NCBI RefSeq assembly: GCF_900102215.1
Contig: NZ_FNBG01000009.1
Coordinates: forward strand, 85,844-149,843
Length of the DNA: 64,000 bases
Direction of reading: 5' to 3'
Origin: Fontibacillus panacisegetis
GTDB taxonomy: Bacteria; Bacillota; Bacilli; Paenibacillales; Paenibacillaceae
Made by a program: the position numbers and the translations under genes. The stretch's first letter is position 1, and each line of letters begins with the position of its first letter. Below the pieces are notes generated by a model. It was not told the origin of the DNA, ran no database searches, and saw only the letters and a program-made list of their open reading frames with translations. Shown one piece after another: positions 36,486-48,404 of this stretch.

Positions 36486-37547
36486 TTGAAAGTACACATT
36501 ATGGATCTTAATCCAGGTGATCGTCTTCGTACCGATGTTTTTAATCATTCAGGGGTACTCATCCTCGACAAAGAAAAGGAATTAACTAACGAATCTATTG
36601 TTAAGCTGCTGCAGCACGGAATTGACTACATAGATATTCTGCCGCAACCTACGGTAGTGACAGAAGTAGATAACAGCTTTACTTCACCGATGATGCTGTC
36701 GGATCAGGTCCTTCATGTTAAACCTTCCTTTGACAAGGCTATTGACGGCTTTGAATTAATGTTTCTAGAAGCGCTATCCACAGGTTCCTTTGACAATTCA
36801 CAAGTCGATAAAGTATTGGAACCCATCGTCAATCAATTAGTTGGTCAAAAGGACGTTATTTCCCTTCTGTTAGTATTAAATGACAAAGACAATTATACAT
36901 ACAATCACTCCATGCAGGTCGGCATGCTCTCTTATTATATCGCCACTTGGCTTGGTTATCCAAAGGATGAGGCTTATATTATAGGTAAAGCAGGATACTT
37001 GATTGATATAGGCAAAAGCAAGGTTCCTCAAGAGATACTCACTAAACCAGGTAAACTGACTCCTGAAGAATTTGAGCAGGTGAAGCGTCATACCGAATAC
37101 GGACATGATATCATCCTGAAATCTACCGGAGACGAACTGCTTGCACTTATCGCCTTGCAGCATCATGAACGTGAAGACGGCAGCGGTTATCCGCACGGTC
37201 TATCTGAGAAAGAAATCCACCCCTATGCCAAAATCACAGCAGTTGCTGATGTGTACACAGCTATGACATCTAATCGGGTATATCAATCCAAGCAGGAGTT
37301 CCTTACTGTACTTAGAGAGCTTAATAGTCTCAGCTTCGGTAAATTGAGTGCAGAACCTACTCAATTGCTCATCAAGCATTTACTTCCAAATTTTATCGGC
37401 AAGAAGGTTACCCTAAGTAACGGTGAGTCAGGCTCTATAGTCATGACGAATCAGACTGACTTTTTTCGTCCTCTCGTTCAAACCAACTCCAAGTTTATCG
37501 ACTTGTCTAAAGAGCGTGATATCATCATCTCGGAGATATTTTTATAA
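36486..37547 (+). CDS. HD-GYP-domain protein with altered HD motif
   Basis: 353 residues from TTG 36486. Same architecture as the protein at 33.5 kb: N-terminal domain, HD-GYP core and C-terminal extension. HSMQVG and HHEREDGSGYPHG are present, but the HD motif reads LIDIGKSKVP, with Ile (codon ATT at 37009-37011) in place of His. Loss of this metal ligand predicts weak or no phosphodiesterase activity; it may bind c-di-GMP or partner with another protein. It has its own terminator. Confidence 0.85.
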   Translation: MKVHIMDLNPGDRLRTDVFNHSGVLILDKEKELTNESIVKLLQHGIDYIDILPQPTVVTEVDNSFTSPMMLSDQVLHVKPSFDKAIDGFELMFLEALSTGSFDNSQVDKVLEPIVNQLVGQKDVISLLLVLNDKDNYTYNHSMQVGMLSYYIATWLGYPKDEAYIIGKAGYLIDIGKSKVPQEILTKPGKLTPEEFEQVKRHTEYGHDIILKSTGDELLALIALQHHEREDGSGYPHGLSEKEIHPYAKITAVADVYTAMTSNRVYQSKQEFLTVLRELNSLSFGKLSAEPTQLLIKHLLPNFIGKKVTLSNGESGSIVMTNQTDFFRPLVQTNSKFIDLSKERDIIISEIFL

Positions 37548-37570
37548 ATTAATTTCAAATTTAACAATAC

Positions 37571-37616
37571 AAAGAAGGTTGAACAAGGAAACATCCTTGC
37601 CCAACCTTCTTTTTTA
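37571..37616 (+). terminator. Terminator of the second HD-GYP gene
   Basis: AAGAAGGTTG…CAACCTTCTT stem with inner CAAGG…CCTTG, then TTTTTT. It can also serve the convergent RND gene. Confidence 0.85.
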
Positions 37617-37647
37617 CTTCTTTTTACGTTCTTTAAGCTGCATCTAC

Positions 37648-40600
37648 TCAGGCTTCTATTTCAGTTACTACTTCAGTTTTCGCAATAAGCCCCTTGCGCT
37701 GATTCGCTGATTTACGATAATATAGCAACTCGTAAATAACTGGAACTACAACCAGAGTCAAAACGGTAGCAGCCGTTAAACCACCAATAACAACAATCGC
37801 CAGACTTTGCGATACGATACTGCCTTGTTCAGAATGACCTATAACGAGAGGAATCATGGCACAAATCGTTGCGATAGCCGTCATCAGAATAGGACGCATG
37901 CGGGTAGAAGCCGCTTCAAGAATCGCTTCACGTATCGTCATCTGCTCTTCATTGTGTTTAATACGATCAATAAGTACAATCGCATTTGTTACGACGATAC
38001 CAATTAGCATTAATGCTCCAAACATCGCGGTAAAATCCGGAGTTACACCTGATACAAGCAGACCGACTACAGCTCCAATGGCTGCTAATGGCAATGAGAA
38101 CATGATCGCAAGCGGTGCGCGAAGAGTTCGGAAGGTTAACACCATAATCAGATAAACCAAACCAATGGACACCATTGCTGTCATGCCCAGTGCATTAAAA
38201 TCATCACCCTGATCAACTGATGCTCCACCAGCAAACAATTGAACACCCTCAGGCAGCTTAATGCTTGCAGTCGCATCTTTAATATTTTCACCAATTTCAG
38301 ATACTCTTTTCGGATTAATCTCTGCAGTAATTCTCAAATAATTTTGTCCATCTTTATGATAGAGCATGGATGGCTCATTTGTGACCTCGAATTGAGCAAG
38401 GTCCTTCATACTAACTGGCCCCGAGGCTGTCATAAGCTGGATTCCTTCTAAATCCTCCTTCTTAACAGGCTTAAGCATAGGTTCTAGAATAACACTCGTT
38501 TCCGTTCCATCCACTTTGATCTGACCTAGAGGTATCGGATTTAGCATAACACCTAGCTGCGAGGTGATTTCTTCGGCATTTCCCTTTGTTGGATCTATAT
38601 TGAAAGTAAAAACAGGTTTTGTATCTTCGTTACTGTTGCTAATTTTTTCAATGCCGCTTAGCTCAGAGAGCTTATCACTAACTTCCTTGGCAACCTCACG
38701 GATGGCATCTGGATCATCTCCGACGATATCGATGTATTCCGTCGTGGAAGAAGACCCCATCATGACGCTCATCACATTAGCTGTTAAAGTGGCCCCTTCA
38801 TATTCATTTTGTTGTGATCGGACGTAATCAATAAGCTTCTGCGCATCTGCTCCCTCCTTCACGACAACGATTAAGTCGATCATGGTAGATGACATTACAT
38901 TTCCCCACTTCGCCCCTTCCGCACTGTTACCGGATTGAAGCACTACCAATTGCGATTGCTCCTGAGACATTAGATCCTGCTCAAGCTGACGTCCTTTCTC
39001 TTGTACTTCCTGAACCGGAACATCGTTTGGATACTTCAATTGAACAGATACATAACCTGCATCCGACGCATCCATTGCTCCCTTAGGCATGTAGATATAG
39101 GCTCCAATAGAAGACATAAATATAACGAATGCAATAGTTAACGTAACCCACTTGTGGCTAAGATTCCAATTCAGAAATCCAGTAAAATGTCTCGATGGAG
39201 CACTTTCTTTCATATATGAATTTTTTAACAACCAACTGCTTAATAAAGGAACGACAGTTAATGCTACAACTAATGAGGTTATCAAGGAATATGTGATCGT
39301 TAATGCGAATGGCAGAAGAAAATCTTGTAATGATCCTCTTAACAGACCCATCGGTAAAAAGACAGCCACTGTCGTAATAGTCGATGAAGTAATCGCCATT
39401 GCGACTTCCTTCGTAGCTTGTATGACAAGCCCACTAGACAAAGGTTCCTTCGCTGTTCTTCTATATATATTTTCGATAACAACGATGCTATCGTCAACAA
39501 GTCGGCCTACGGCAACAGCAACACCGCCAAGTGTAATGATGTTTAAACTAACGCCAGAAATGTTCAATAAATAGAGAGTCACAGCTAGTGACAACGGGAT
39601 TGAAATCACAGTAATCAGTGTTGCTCTAAAATTCCGCAAAAATAATAGAATAACGAGTGTAGCAAACAATGCTCCTAGCAGCACCTCGCGCAGCATACTA
39701 TTAATTGAGGTGACAACCATCTCCGAGGTATTGATAATAACGGAAATTTGTGCATTTTCATATTGAGCATTTAATTCATCCAGCTTCTCCTGCACTTTTT
39801 TCCCTACATCAACCGCGTTAGCATGAGCTTCCTTGGTAATCATCGCAAGCAGCATTTCTTGTCCATTAGCCCTGCTAATGCTCTCAAAATCACGTTCCAA
39901 TGTTATGGAGCCAATATCCCCCAGTAAAGCGCTATCCGATAAAGGCAATTTCTTCAGAACATCTAAGCTATTCACTGAAGATAATACATTTATGTTTCCA
40001 GACTGACCATCAATCGTCTGCTCCCCTATAGACGCAGATACATTATGGCCTTGGAGCAAACCCATTAATTGTGGGAATGTTATACCCTGTTGAAGCAGCT
40101 TATTTGAATCTGCATTAATACTTATCTGTGAATTCGGGCGTCCATATAGCTGGACATTTGAGACTCCTTCTAAACCTTGAAGCTCAGGAACAAATAACTC
40201 TTCAGCAAGCTTGATATTTTCTTCAGTCAGTCCATCCTTGAATGAAATCGCTACATTTGAGATCGGTATCATTGAGGTGTTCAGTTGAAGAACAAATGGT
40301 TCCATCACACCCTTAGGGTATTGAATAGGATCAATGGCTTGACTAACCTCCTCCGTAGCATCCTTCATATTTGTTTTTGACTGGAAGTAAACATCTACCT
40401 TCGCATATCCATCCCCCGAGGTAGAGAGAATTTCCTTCTTCCCTTTTACAGTAGCGACCGCTTTCTCAATCGGCCTGGTTACATATTCCTCCATTGATTT
40501 GGCATTTTGACCAGGACCAATTACAGTAACAGTCACCAGCGGGTTATCCGCCTCAGGCATAAATTCCATCGGTAACGAACGATAACTTATCCATCCGAAT

Positions 40601-40671
40601 ACCAACGCCATAACGACAATTAATCCCACCGCCGCTTTGTTCTTAAAAGACCATTTTGTTAACCATGTCAT
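37648..40671 (-). CDS. swrC: RND-family exporter (SwrC/AcrB type)
   Basis: 1007 residues from ATG 40671 (GGAGGGTGTAG upstream; the frame opens at 40686). It has the RND plan: one N-terminal span, a large outer domain, six spans (about 325-510), a second outer domain and six more spans (about 830-990). Signature segments include GVAVAVGRLVDDSIVVIENI and GALMLIGIVVTNAIVLIDRI. Firmicute relatives such as B. subtilis SwrC (YerP) export surfactin and support swarming. No membrane-fusion partner is nearby, so it may work alone. Confidence 0.87.
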   Translation of the reverse strand: MTWLTKWSFKNKAAVGLIVVMALVFGWISYRSLPMEFMPEADNPLVTVTVIGPGQNAKSMEEYVTRPIEKAVATVKGKKEILSTSGDGYAKVDVYFQSKTNMKDATEEVSQAIDPIQYPKGVMEPFVLQLNTSMIPISNVAISFKDGLTEENIKLAEELFVPELQGLEGVSNVQLYGRPNSQISINADSNKLLQQGITFPQLMGLLQGHNVSASIGEQTIDGQSGNINVLSSVNSLDVLKKLPLSDSALLGDIGSITLERDFESISRANGQEMLLAMITKEAHANAVDVGKKVQEKLDELNAQYENAQISVIINTSEMVVTSINSMLREVLLGALFATLVILLFLRNFRATLITVISIPLSLAVTLYLLNISGVSLNIITLGGVAVAVGRLVDDSIVVIENIYRRTAKEPLSSGLVIQATKEVAMAITSSTITTVAVFLPMGLLRGSLQDFLLPFALTITYSLITSLVVALTVVPLLSSWLLKNSYMKESAPSRHFTGFLNWNLSHKWVTLTIAFVIFMSSIGAYIYMPKGAMDASDAGYVSVQLKYPNDVPVQEVQEKGRQLEQDLMSQEQSQLVVLQSGNSAEGAKWGNVMSSTMIDLIVVVKEGADAQKLIDYVRSQQNEYEGATLTANVMSVMMGSSSTTEYIDIVGDDPDAIREVAKEVSDKLSELSGIEKISNSNEDTKPVFTFNIDPTKGNAEEITSQLGVMLNPIPLGQIKVDGTETSVILEPMLKPVKKEDLEGIQLMTASGPVSMKDLAQFEVTNEPSMLYHKDGQNYLRITAEINPKRVSEIGENIKDATASIKLPEGVQLFAGGASVDQGDDFNALGMTAMVSIGLVYLIMVLTFRTLRAPLAIMFSLPLAAIGAVVGLLVSGVTPDFTAMFGALMLIGIVVTNAIVLIDRIKHNEEQMTIREAILEAASTRMRPILMTAIATICAMIPLVIGHSEQGSIVSQSLAIVVIGGLTAATVLTLVVVPVIYELLYYRKSANQRKGLIAKTEVVTEIEA

Positions 40672-40952
40672 TTCTACACCCTCCATCGATTTTCTTTTCA
40701 GTTGTGCAGTTTTTTGATAGTACCACTTATGTATGTGCCCACACTTTGACCACTGGACTTAGTTTAGATTATTTGGACAATATCGGGCACAGGCGTACGA
40801 CTGGTTATGAAACTGGGCCAGAGACCGAGGAGATGACGATCTAGAGAATGATATGTAAAAATTATTAATATTTTTTAAGAAACTATTAACAATTTTAGTG
40901 GAATATATCGATAATAAATATAAATAGAAATAATTATAAGGGAGGTATTTTT

Positions 40953-41159
40953 ATGGATAAATTGCACGAGCTCAAAATGGCTGTAACCTTGCGGCATGAC
41001 GTGGTCATCACACTGGAGAATGGCGAAATGGTTGTAGGATTGCCTAAATGGGGAACCGATCCAGATAAAGTACAGGTCAGAACAGTTGAAGGCGCGGTAT
41101 GGGTTCTACTTTCTGAAATCTCGCATGTTACTAGAATTATTCAATTTGCAATGAAATAA
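40953..41159 (+). CDS. Small hypothetical protein (68 aa)
   Basis: A strong GGGAGGT site precedes ATG 40953. The product is soluble, with alternating hydrophobic residues over VVITLENGEMVVGLP…VQVRTVEGAVWVLLSEISHVTRI that suggest a small beta-barrel (SH3 or Sm-like). The pattern of the last half is similar to that of YolD-like proteins. No family is assigned. It is followed by an intrinsic terminator. Confidence 0.65.
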   Translation: MDKLHELKMAVTLRHDVVITLENGEMVVGLPKWGTDPDKVQVRTVEGAVWVLLSEISHVTRIIQFAMK

Positions 41160-41184
41160 ACTTCATAGAATAGATATATAAATC

Positions 41185-41216
41185 AACTCCATTAGCCTTT
41201 AGCTAGTGGAGTTTTT
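41185..41216 (+). terminator. Terminator of the 68-aa gene
   Basis: AACTCCATTAGC…GCTAGTGGAGTT hairpin followed by TTTTT. Confidence 0.8.
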
Positions 41217-41237
41217 GTCGTTTATTTTATTGAATAC

Positions 41238-41297
41238 AAAAAAACGTGCCTGAGCGGCTTGAGCATACTACATCAAAGTCGCTGCAGACACGTTTTT
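41238..41297. terminator. Second, T-flanked hairpin
   Basis: AAAAAACGTG…CACGTTTTT with a partly paired inner region (CTGAGCGGC against GTCGCTGCAG). T runs lie on both strands, so it may act in either direction. Confidence 0.5.
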
Positions 41298-41416
41298 CAT
41301 GTTAATATTTTTCGTATATTTCATAATCCCAAACGCCTGTGATTTTCGATGGTATATTTCTATAGAATCAATTCCCTACTTTTGGTAGACTAGAGAAAAC
41401 ATTCTTGAGGTGATTT

Positions 41417-41539
41417 ATGAAGAAATTAGCTAGTGTCTGTGTACTTATATCTCTAATTATTTCATTCGCAGACGGTAAAAAAAATAAAGCTAAAAAAATC
41501 TTTAATGAACTAACAATCATATATGGGGTAGTAGGGTAA
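41417..41539 (+). CDS. Possible small exported peptide (40 aa)
   Basis: GAGGTGATTT precedes ATG 41417. The 40-residue product starts MKKLASVCVLISLIISFADG, a signal-peptide-like head, followed by a lysine-rich stretch and a hydrophobic end (NELTIIYGVVG). Size and plan resemble Phr-type pre-peptides, but no Rap or NprR-like receptor gene lies beside it. It could instead be a fragment of a larger exported protein. Confidence is limited. Confidence 0.35.
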   Translation: MKKLASVCVLISLIISFADGKKNKAKKIFNELTIIYGVVG

Positions 41540-41580
41540 CATAGACAAAGACCACCGATTAAATCGAGTGTTCTTCTTTA

Positions 41581-41842
41581 TTATATAGCGGTTACTATAT
41601 CCATAATCCTAACCCATTCCCAGTCATTTTCCTCAGTTGACACTTTTACCTCGTTGCGATAGGTCTGCACTGCTGTTACAACCCCTGTTACTTCTCTATA
41701 ATCAAATTCCCCGAATAGCCTGAATATCAGCGTACCTTCGCCCAGTCAGTCTTTCTAACTCTGGTTTAAAAGGCATTCTCCGCTTTTGAGTGCTGAAGTT
41801 ATACAAGACTCTTAGCAACTTTCTTTCCAAATCATTAAGCAT
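41581..41842 (-). pseudogene. Broken gene: small HTH-like head plus YolD-like tail
   Basis: ATG 41842 with an AGGTGATGAA site opens a frame (MLNDLERKLLRVLYNF…) that stops after 46 codons at 41702. A shifted frame covering about 41745-41581 encodes LIFRLFGEFDYREVTGVVTAVQ…WEWVRIMDIVTAI, a typical YolD-like C-terminal half. The two parts overlap in different frames. This is either one disrupted gene or the fused remains of two genes that commonly travel with mobile elements and UmuC-like polymerases. Confidence 0.55.
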
Positions 41843-41963
41843 TTCATCACCTCAATAATACGAACTTATGTTTGTATTATATACAATAGTCTCTGCTCAT
41901 TCAAATGGAAAAAGCTCACAGTATCGTTTACCACGAAAGCCATTCAAATAAATGGAGGTGGAA

Positions 41964-42104
41964 ATGATGCTGGAAATTACTGTGCACGGTTCTAAAGTAA
42001 TTGTCGAAAGTAGCCATACGATTGTTATAATCGAATGTTACGATGATGAGACAGCGCAGTCTGTCGTGGCAAAAATCACGTTAGAGCAAATTGGTCGAGT
42101 GTAG
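41964..42104 (+). CDS. Small hypothetical protein (46 aa)
   Basis: GGAGG lies 5 bp before ATG 41964 (ATG 41967 also possible). The 46-residue product is a beta-rich acidic peptide (EITVHGSKVIVESSHTIVIIECYDDE…) with no known family. Followed 27 bp later by a strong terminator. The ribosome site and terminator support it. Confidence 0.45.
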   Translation: MMLEITVHGSKVIVESSHTIVIIECYDDETAQSVVAKITLEQIGRV

Positions 42105-42131
42105 AGAATTATTCCTATTCTGAATATTAAC

Positions 42132-42170
42132 AAGACCACTAAGGATGTTATTCCTTGGTGGTCTTATTTT
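42132..42170. terminator. Bidirectional terminator
   Basis: AAGACCAC-T-AAGGA and TCCTTGGTGGTCTT form a near-perfect stem with a six-base loop and T-rich flank. It serves the 46-aa gene and the convergent phage-type replication gene, whose stop codon lies at its edge. Confidence 0.8.
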
Positions 42171-42481
42171 ATATTTACCACTGGTTTTACCTCATTAATT
42201 GAGGTGAAATAAATGATTTTGTATTTTCCTGCTTTTTGCTTACCCTGTGACTTATATTCAATTCGCCCCTTTTGGACGAGATAATTACGATGTTTGATCA
42301 GGGTGTTTTCCGTGACTCCTACCTTCGCCTGTAACAGGGGATTGGCTACTGTAAACCACTCTGGACAACCATTCTTATTTGCAATCGCCATAAGGTGAAA
42401 CCACAAAGTTTGTGTGGTTGGTTCCAATGGGTTTATTTCAAGCCAATCAGTGAAGGCGGTTAATTCTGCGACGTAATCCAA
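42164..42481 (-). CDS. Shortened phage-type replication protein (replisome organiser N-terminal domain)
   Basis: 105 residues from TTG 42481, behind AGAGGGTGA. The sequence (LDYVAELTAFTDWLEINPLEPTTQTLWFHLMAIANKNG… AKVGVTENTLIKHRNYLVQKGRIEYK) has the winged-helix pattern of phage replisome organisers and DnaD-like primosome proteins. Such proteins normally carry a further C-terminal domain, which is absent, so this copy is truncated. It belongs to the mobile-element remnant between 41.4 and 43.9 kb. Confidence 0.6.
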   Translation of the reverse strand: MDYVAELTAFTDWLEINPLEPTTQTLWFHLMAIANKNGCPEWFTVANPLLQAKVGVTENTLIKHRNYLVQKGRIEYKSQGKQKAGKYKIIYFTSINEVKPVVNIK

Positions 42482-42500
42482 ATGCTTCACCCTCTTTGCT

Positions 42501-42818
42501 TTAGTCCGGTTGCATGATTTCGTGAGGATACAGCCTTGCCGATTCGTCATCGGCCATAGCTTCCGTGCGATCAAAAAGTGGATAATAACGATGAGTCAGG
42601 TCATTGGTTCCTGTTCCAGCATTAGCAGCATACAAAAACGCTGCGGGAGATTCACCCCGATTAACCGGAAGATCAAAGCGTTGACAACGAGATTTAGACA
42701 TCAACACCGCGAAACGGTATGGCTTGCTTGTCAAGCGACTGGAACGGGGAATGTACACTGGCAATCCGCTGCGCTCGACCTCAAGTTTGTTATAACGCCC
42801 CTGTCTATTTGACACCAC
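42501..42818 (-). CDS. Hypothetical protein of the mobile-element remnant
   Basis: 105 residues from GTG 42818 with GGAGG 7 bp upstream. Basic and Arg-rich at the start, acidic at the end, no membrane segment. I do not recognise the family. It lies 19 bp upstream of the shortened replication gene in the same direction, as in a phage or integrative-element module. Confidence 0.5.
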   Translation of the reverse strand: MVSNRQGRYNKLEVERSGLPVYIPRSSRLTSKPYRFAVLMSKSRCQRFDLPVNRGESPAAFLYAANAGTGTNDLTHRYYPLFDRTEAMADDESARLYPHEIMQPD

Positions 42819-42913
42819 TTTTCCTCCTTCGCTCTTTTTTCGTACTGTGACACTATACTTTTATTTCTCTTACCCCTTTTTTACTTTATAATGTGCTTAT
42901 ATAGGGGGTTGAA

Positions 42914-43309
42914 ATGAGTAAAAGTAATTTATCTAAACTTAAGAGTTATGCTAGAAAATTAAAACAAAATTTGTTCGTCCTTTATCTTTCCTATAGAGAC
43001 AATAGAACGCCTTGGTATGCAAAAGTTGTGGCAATTTGTGTTGTGGCTTATGCATTCAGCCCAATCGATTTAATTCCAGATTTCATACCAGTTCTAGGAT
43101 ATCTAGATGATTTGATCATTGTTCCTATTGGTATCTCATTAGCCTTAAAGTTAATTCCGTCTCATATCATAGAAGATAATAGAGAAAAAGCTGAAGAGAT
43201 AAAAAAGAACGGTAAACCTAAAAATTGGTTTGTTGGCATTCTCTTTATATTAATTTGGGTATTACTTGCAGTTTGGATTTGTAAACTTGTATTACAAGCA
43301 TTTTTTTAA
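42914..43309 (+). CDS. YkvA-like DUF1232 membrane protein
   Basis: 131 residues. The DUF1232 core is clear: TPWYAKVVAICVVAYAFSPIDLIPDFIPVLGYLDDLIIVPIGISLALKLIP at about 33-83, followed by a C-terminal membrane span (108-130). GGGGGTTG lies before ATG 42914. The function of the family is unknown. The stop codon is embedded in a terminator hairpin. Confidence 0.8.
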   Translation: MSKSNLSKLKSYARKLKQNLFVLYLSYRDNRTPWYAKVVAICVVAYAFSPIDLIPDFIPVLGYLDDLIIVPIGISLALKLIPSHIIEDNREKAEEIKKNGKPKNWFVGILFILIWVLLAVWICKLVLQAFF

Positions 43310-43326
43310 AAAATGCTTGTTTTTTA
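43294..43326 (+). terminator. Terminator of the DUF1232 gene
   Basis: ACAAGCATTTTTT…AAAAAATGCTTGT stem followed by TTTTTT; it includes the stop codon. Confidence 0.8.
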
Positions 43327-43540
43327 TTTAGTTAAATAACCTCTTTGCTGCATATCATGTGTCTTACTGGCACTAAGGACGCGAACTCACAAACATCGCA
43401 AGTAACTTCATGCTCCCTATTTTCATATCCGTGCCCGATTGATTATATTTGACCTGTCAATGTAATCAAATCCGTACTTTTTCAGAGCTTGGGATATGTC
43501 CTTGAGAGTTAACAGCGGGGCATAGGCTCCAGTGAGATTA

Positions 43541-43895
43541 ATGGCAACTTTCAGAAGGTTGAAAAGTGGTAACTGGCAGGCTCGCGTATCCAGGGACGGA
43601 GAAGAATTTGACGAATGGTTACTGCATAAGAAACGCGAACTAAAGAACCCCACTTACAGACAAACCGAAACCATTGTTAGACTTCATATTAAGCCTGGCT
43701 TTGAGAACAAACGAATAATGAAAATACGTCGCACTGATATCAAAAACTGGATTCAATCCTATGTTGATAAGGTTGATAAGAATGGAAAACCTAAATACTC
43801 GGAAAACAACAGCAGGTACTTATCTGGACATTACACAAAAAATTGAAGAAGACGAACTTAAAAAGTTCGCCTCCTACACCAAAAGAAAGATTTAA
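43541..43895 (+). pseudogene. Tyrosine-recombinase (integrase) remnant
   Basis: From ATG 43541 the frame encodes an arm-binding start (MATFRRLKSGNWQARVSRDG) and the core-binding (SAM-like) domain (…YRQTETIVRLHIKPGFENKRIMKIRRTDIKNWIQSYVDK), then stops at 43846. The catalytic domain with its Arg-His-Tyr residues is missing. A shifted frame at about 43810-43895 (TYLDITQKIEEDELKKFASY) resembles the final part of such integrases. A large internal deletion plus frameshift is the simplest reading. It marks a dead integrative element. Confidence 0.7.
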
Positions 43896-43968
43896 CTGTT
43901 TCGCCTACATTAATCAGAGTCGGCACGAAATCGGCACGAATGATTATCAACGGATATCTTAACCACCA

Positions 43969-43990
43969 AAAATCCTTGTTACAGCAAGGT
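43969..43990 (-). terminator. Terminator of the suf operon
   Basis: On the minus strand ACCTTG…CAAGGA is followed by TTTTT, 10 bp after the sufB stop codon. Confidence 0.65.
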
Positions 43991-44000
43991 TTATTGATTA

Positions 44001-45398
44001 TTAACCTATACTGCCTTCCATTTCGAACTTGATCAAACGGTTCATCTCAACGGCGTACTCCATTGGAAGCTCCTTTGTAAACGGCTCGATAAAGCCCATA
44101 ACGATCATTTGAGTTGCTTCAGCCTCGGTAAGGCCACGGCTCATCAGGTAGAACAATTGCTCTTCGGACACTTTCGATACAGTCGCTTCATGCTCAAGAA
44201 CGATATTGTCGTTCATGATTTCATTGTACGGAATTGTATCTGAAGTAGATTCATTATCGAGAATGAGCGTATCGCACTTAATGTTGGATTTAGCACCTTC
44301 CGCTTGGCGTCCAAAGGAAGCAAGTCCGCGATAAGTTACTTTACCGCCGTGTTTACTGATAGACTTGGAGACAATTGTGGAAGTTGTGTCAGGAGCCAAG
44401 TGAATCATCTTCGCACCTGCATCCTGATGCTGACCTTTACCTGCAACGGCGATGGACAACACGCTGCCCTTTGCTCCGCGACCTTTCAGTACAACGGCTG
44501 GATATTTCATTGTCAGCTTGGAGCCAATGTTTCCATCAACCCATTCCATAGTCGCATTCTCTTCTGCAACCGCACGTTTGGTAACGAGGTTGTAGATGTT
44601 TGGCGCCCAGTTCTGAATTGTAGTGTAACGAACACGAGCGTTCTTTTTACAAATAATTTCTACTACAGCGCTATGCAGCGAGTTCGTGCTGTAAATTGGA
44701 GCCGTACAGCCTTCAACATAGTGCACGAAGCTATCTTCGTCAGCAATGATGAGTGTACGTTCAAATTGACCCATATTTTCCGAGTTAATCCGGAAGTAAG
44801 CTTGCAGTGGAACTTCACATTTTACACCTTTAGGTACATAAATGAAGCTGCCGCCGGACCAAACAGCACTGTTAAGAGCGGCGAATTTGTTATCGGCTGG
44901 AGGAATTACCGTACCGAAATATTCGCGGAAAATTTCCGGATGCTCGCGAAGGGCACTATCTGTATCCATAAAAATAACGCCCTGTGCTTCAAGATCTTTT
45001 TGCATACTATGATATACAACTTCGGATTCATACTGCGCTGATACACCAGCGAGGAACTTCTGTTCCGCTTCTGGAATACCCAACTTATCAAAGGTTTCCT
45101 TAATTTCTGCAGGAACCTCTTCCCAAGTTTTACCTTGTTTCTCAGATGGTCTTACATAATATTGAATATCGTTAAAATCAAGCTCATCGAGATCACCGCC
45201 CCAACGTGGCAATGGCATTTTCTCGAATTGGTCCAGGGATTTCAATCGGAAGTTAAGCATCCATTCCGGTTCATTTTTGATACGGGAAATTTCAGTAACG
45301 ATTTCGCGGGTCAAACCTTTACCCGTCTGAAAAACCGCCTTGTGTTCATCCCGGAAGCCATATTTATAATCTTCCATTTCAGGCGCTTTTTTTGCCAT
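44001..45398 (-). CDS. sufB: SufB, Fe-S scaffold subunit
   Basis: 465 residues, the standard length. Recognisable by [35 protein letters not shown] and the C-terminal [21 protein letters not shown]. With SufC and SufD it forms the SufBC2D scaffold where Fe-S clusters are built. Last gene of sufCDSUB, 48 bp after sufU. In Firmicutes this is the main Fe-S system, and here it is the only one seen near a nif operon without nifU or nifS. Confidence 0.96.
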   Translation of the reverse strand: MAKKAPEMEDYKYGFRDEHKAVFQTGKGLTREIVTEISRIKNEPEWMLNFRLKSLDQFEKMPLPRWGGDLDELDFNDIQYYVRPSEKQGKTWEEVPAEIKETFDKLGIPEAEQKFLAGVSAQYESEVVYHSMQKDLEAQGVIFMDTDSALREHPEIFREYFGTVIPPADNKFAALNSAVWSGGSFIYVPKGVKCEVPLQAYFRINSENMGQFERTLIIADEDSFVHYVEGCTAPIYSTNSLHSAVVEIICKKNARVRYTTIQNWAPNIYNLVTKRAVAEENATMEWVDGNIGSKLTMKYPAVVLKGRGAKGSVLSIAVAGKGQHQDAGAKMIHLAPDTTSTIVSKSISKHGGKVTYRGLASFGRQAEGAKSNIKCDTLILDNESTSDTIPYNEIMNDNIVLEHEATVSKVSEEQLFYLMSRGLTEAEATQMIVMGFIEPFTKELPMEYAVEMNRLIKFEMEGSIG

Positions 45399-45446
45399 GG
45401 CTGCATTACCTCCTCTTAGTTATTATCTGATGAAATACACTTCTTG

Positions 45447-48384
<2,938 letters not shown>

Positions 48385-48404
48385 ATCAATATTCCTCCTT
48401 CCGC

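Noticed and set aside
43423..43653. Minus-strand frame across the integrase start
   Set aside because: Its first part mirrors the integrase; the last 35 residues (LLTLKDISQALKKYGFDYID) look protein-like but no start or family can be assigned.
44304..45041. 245-residue open frame antisense to sufB
   Set aside because: It lies wholly opposite a conserved gene, has no ribosome site or family features, and such shadow frames are common here.
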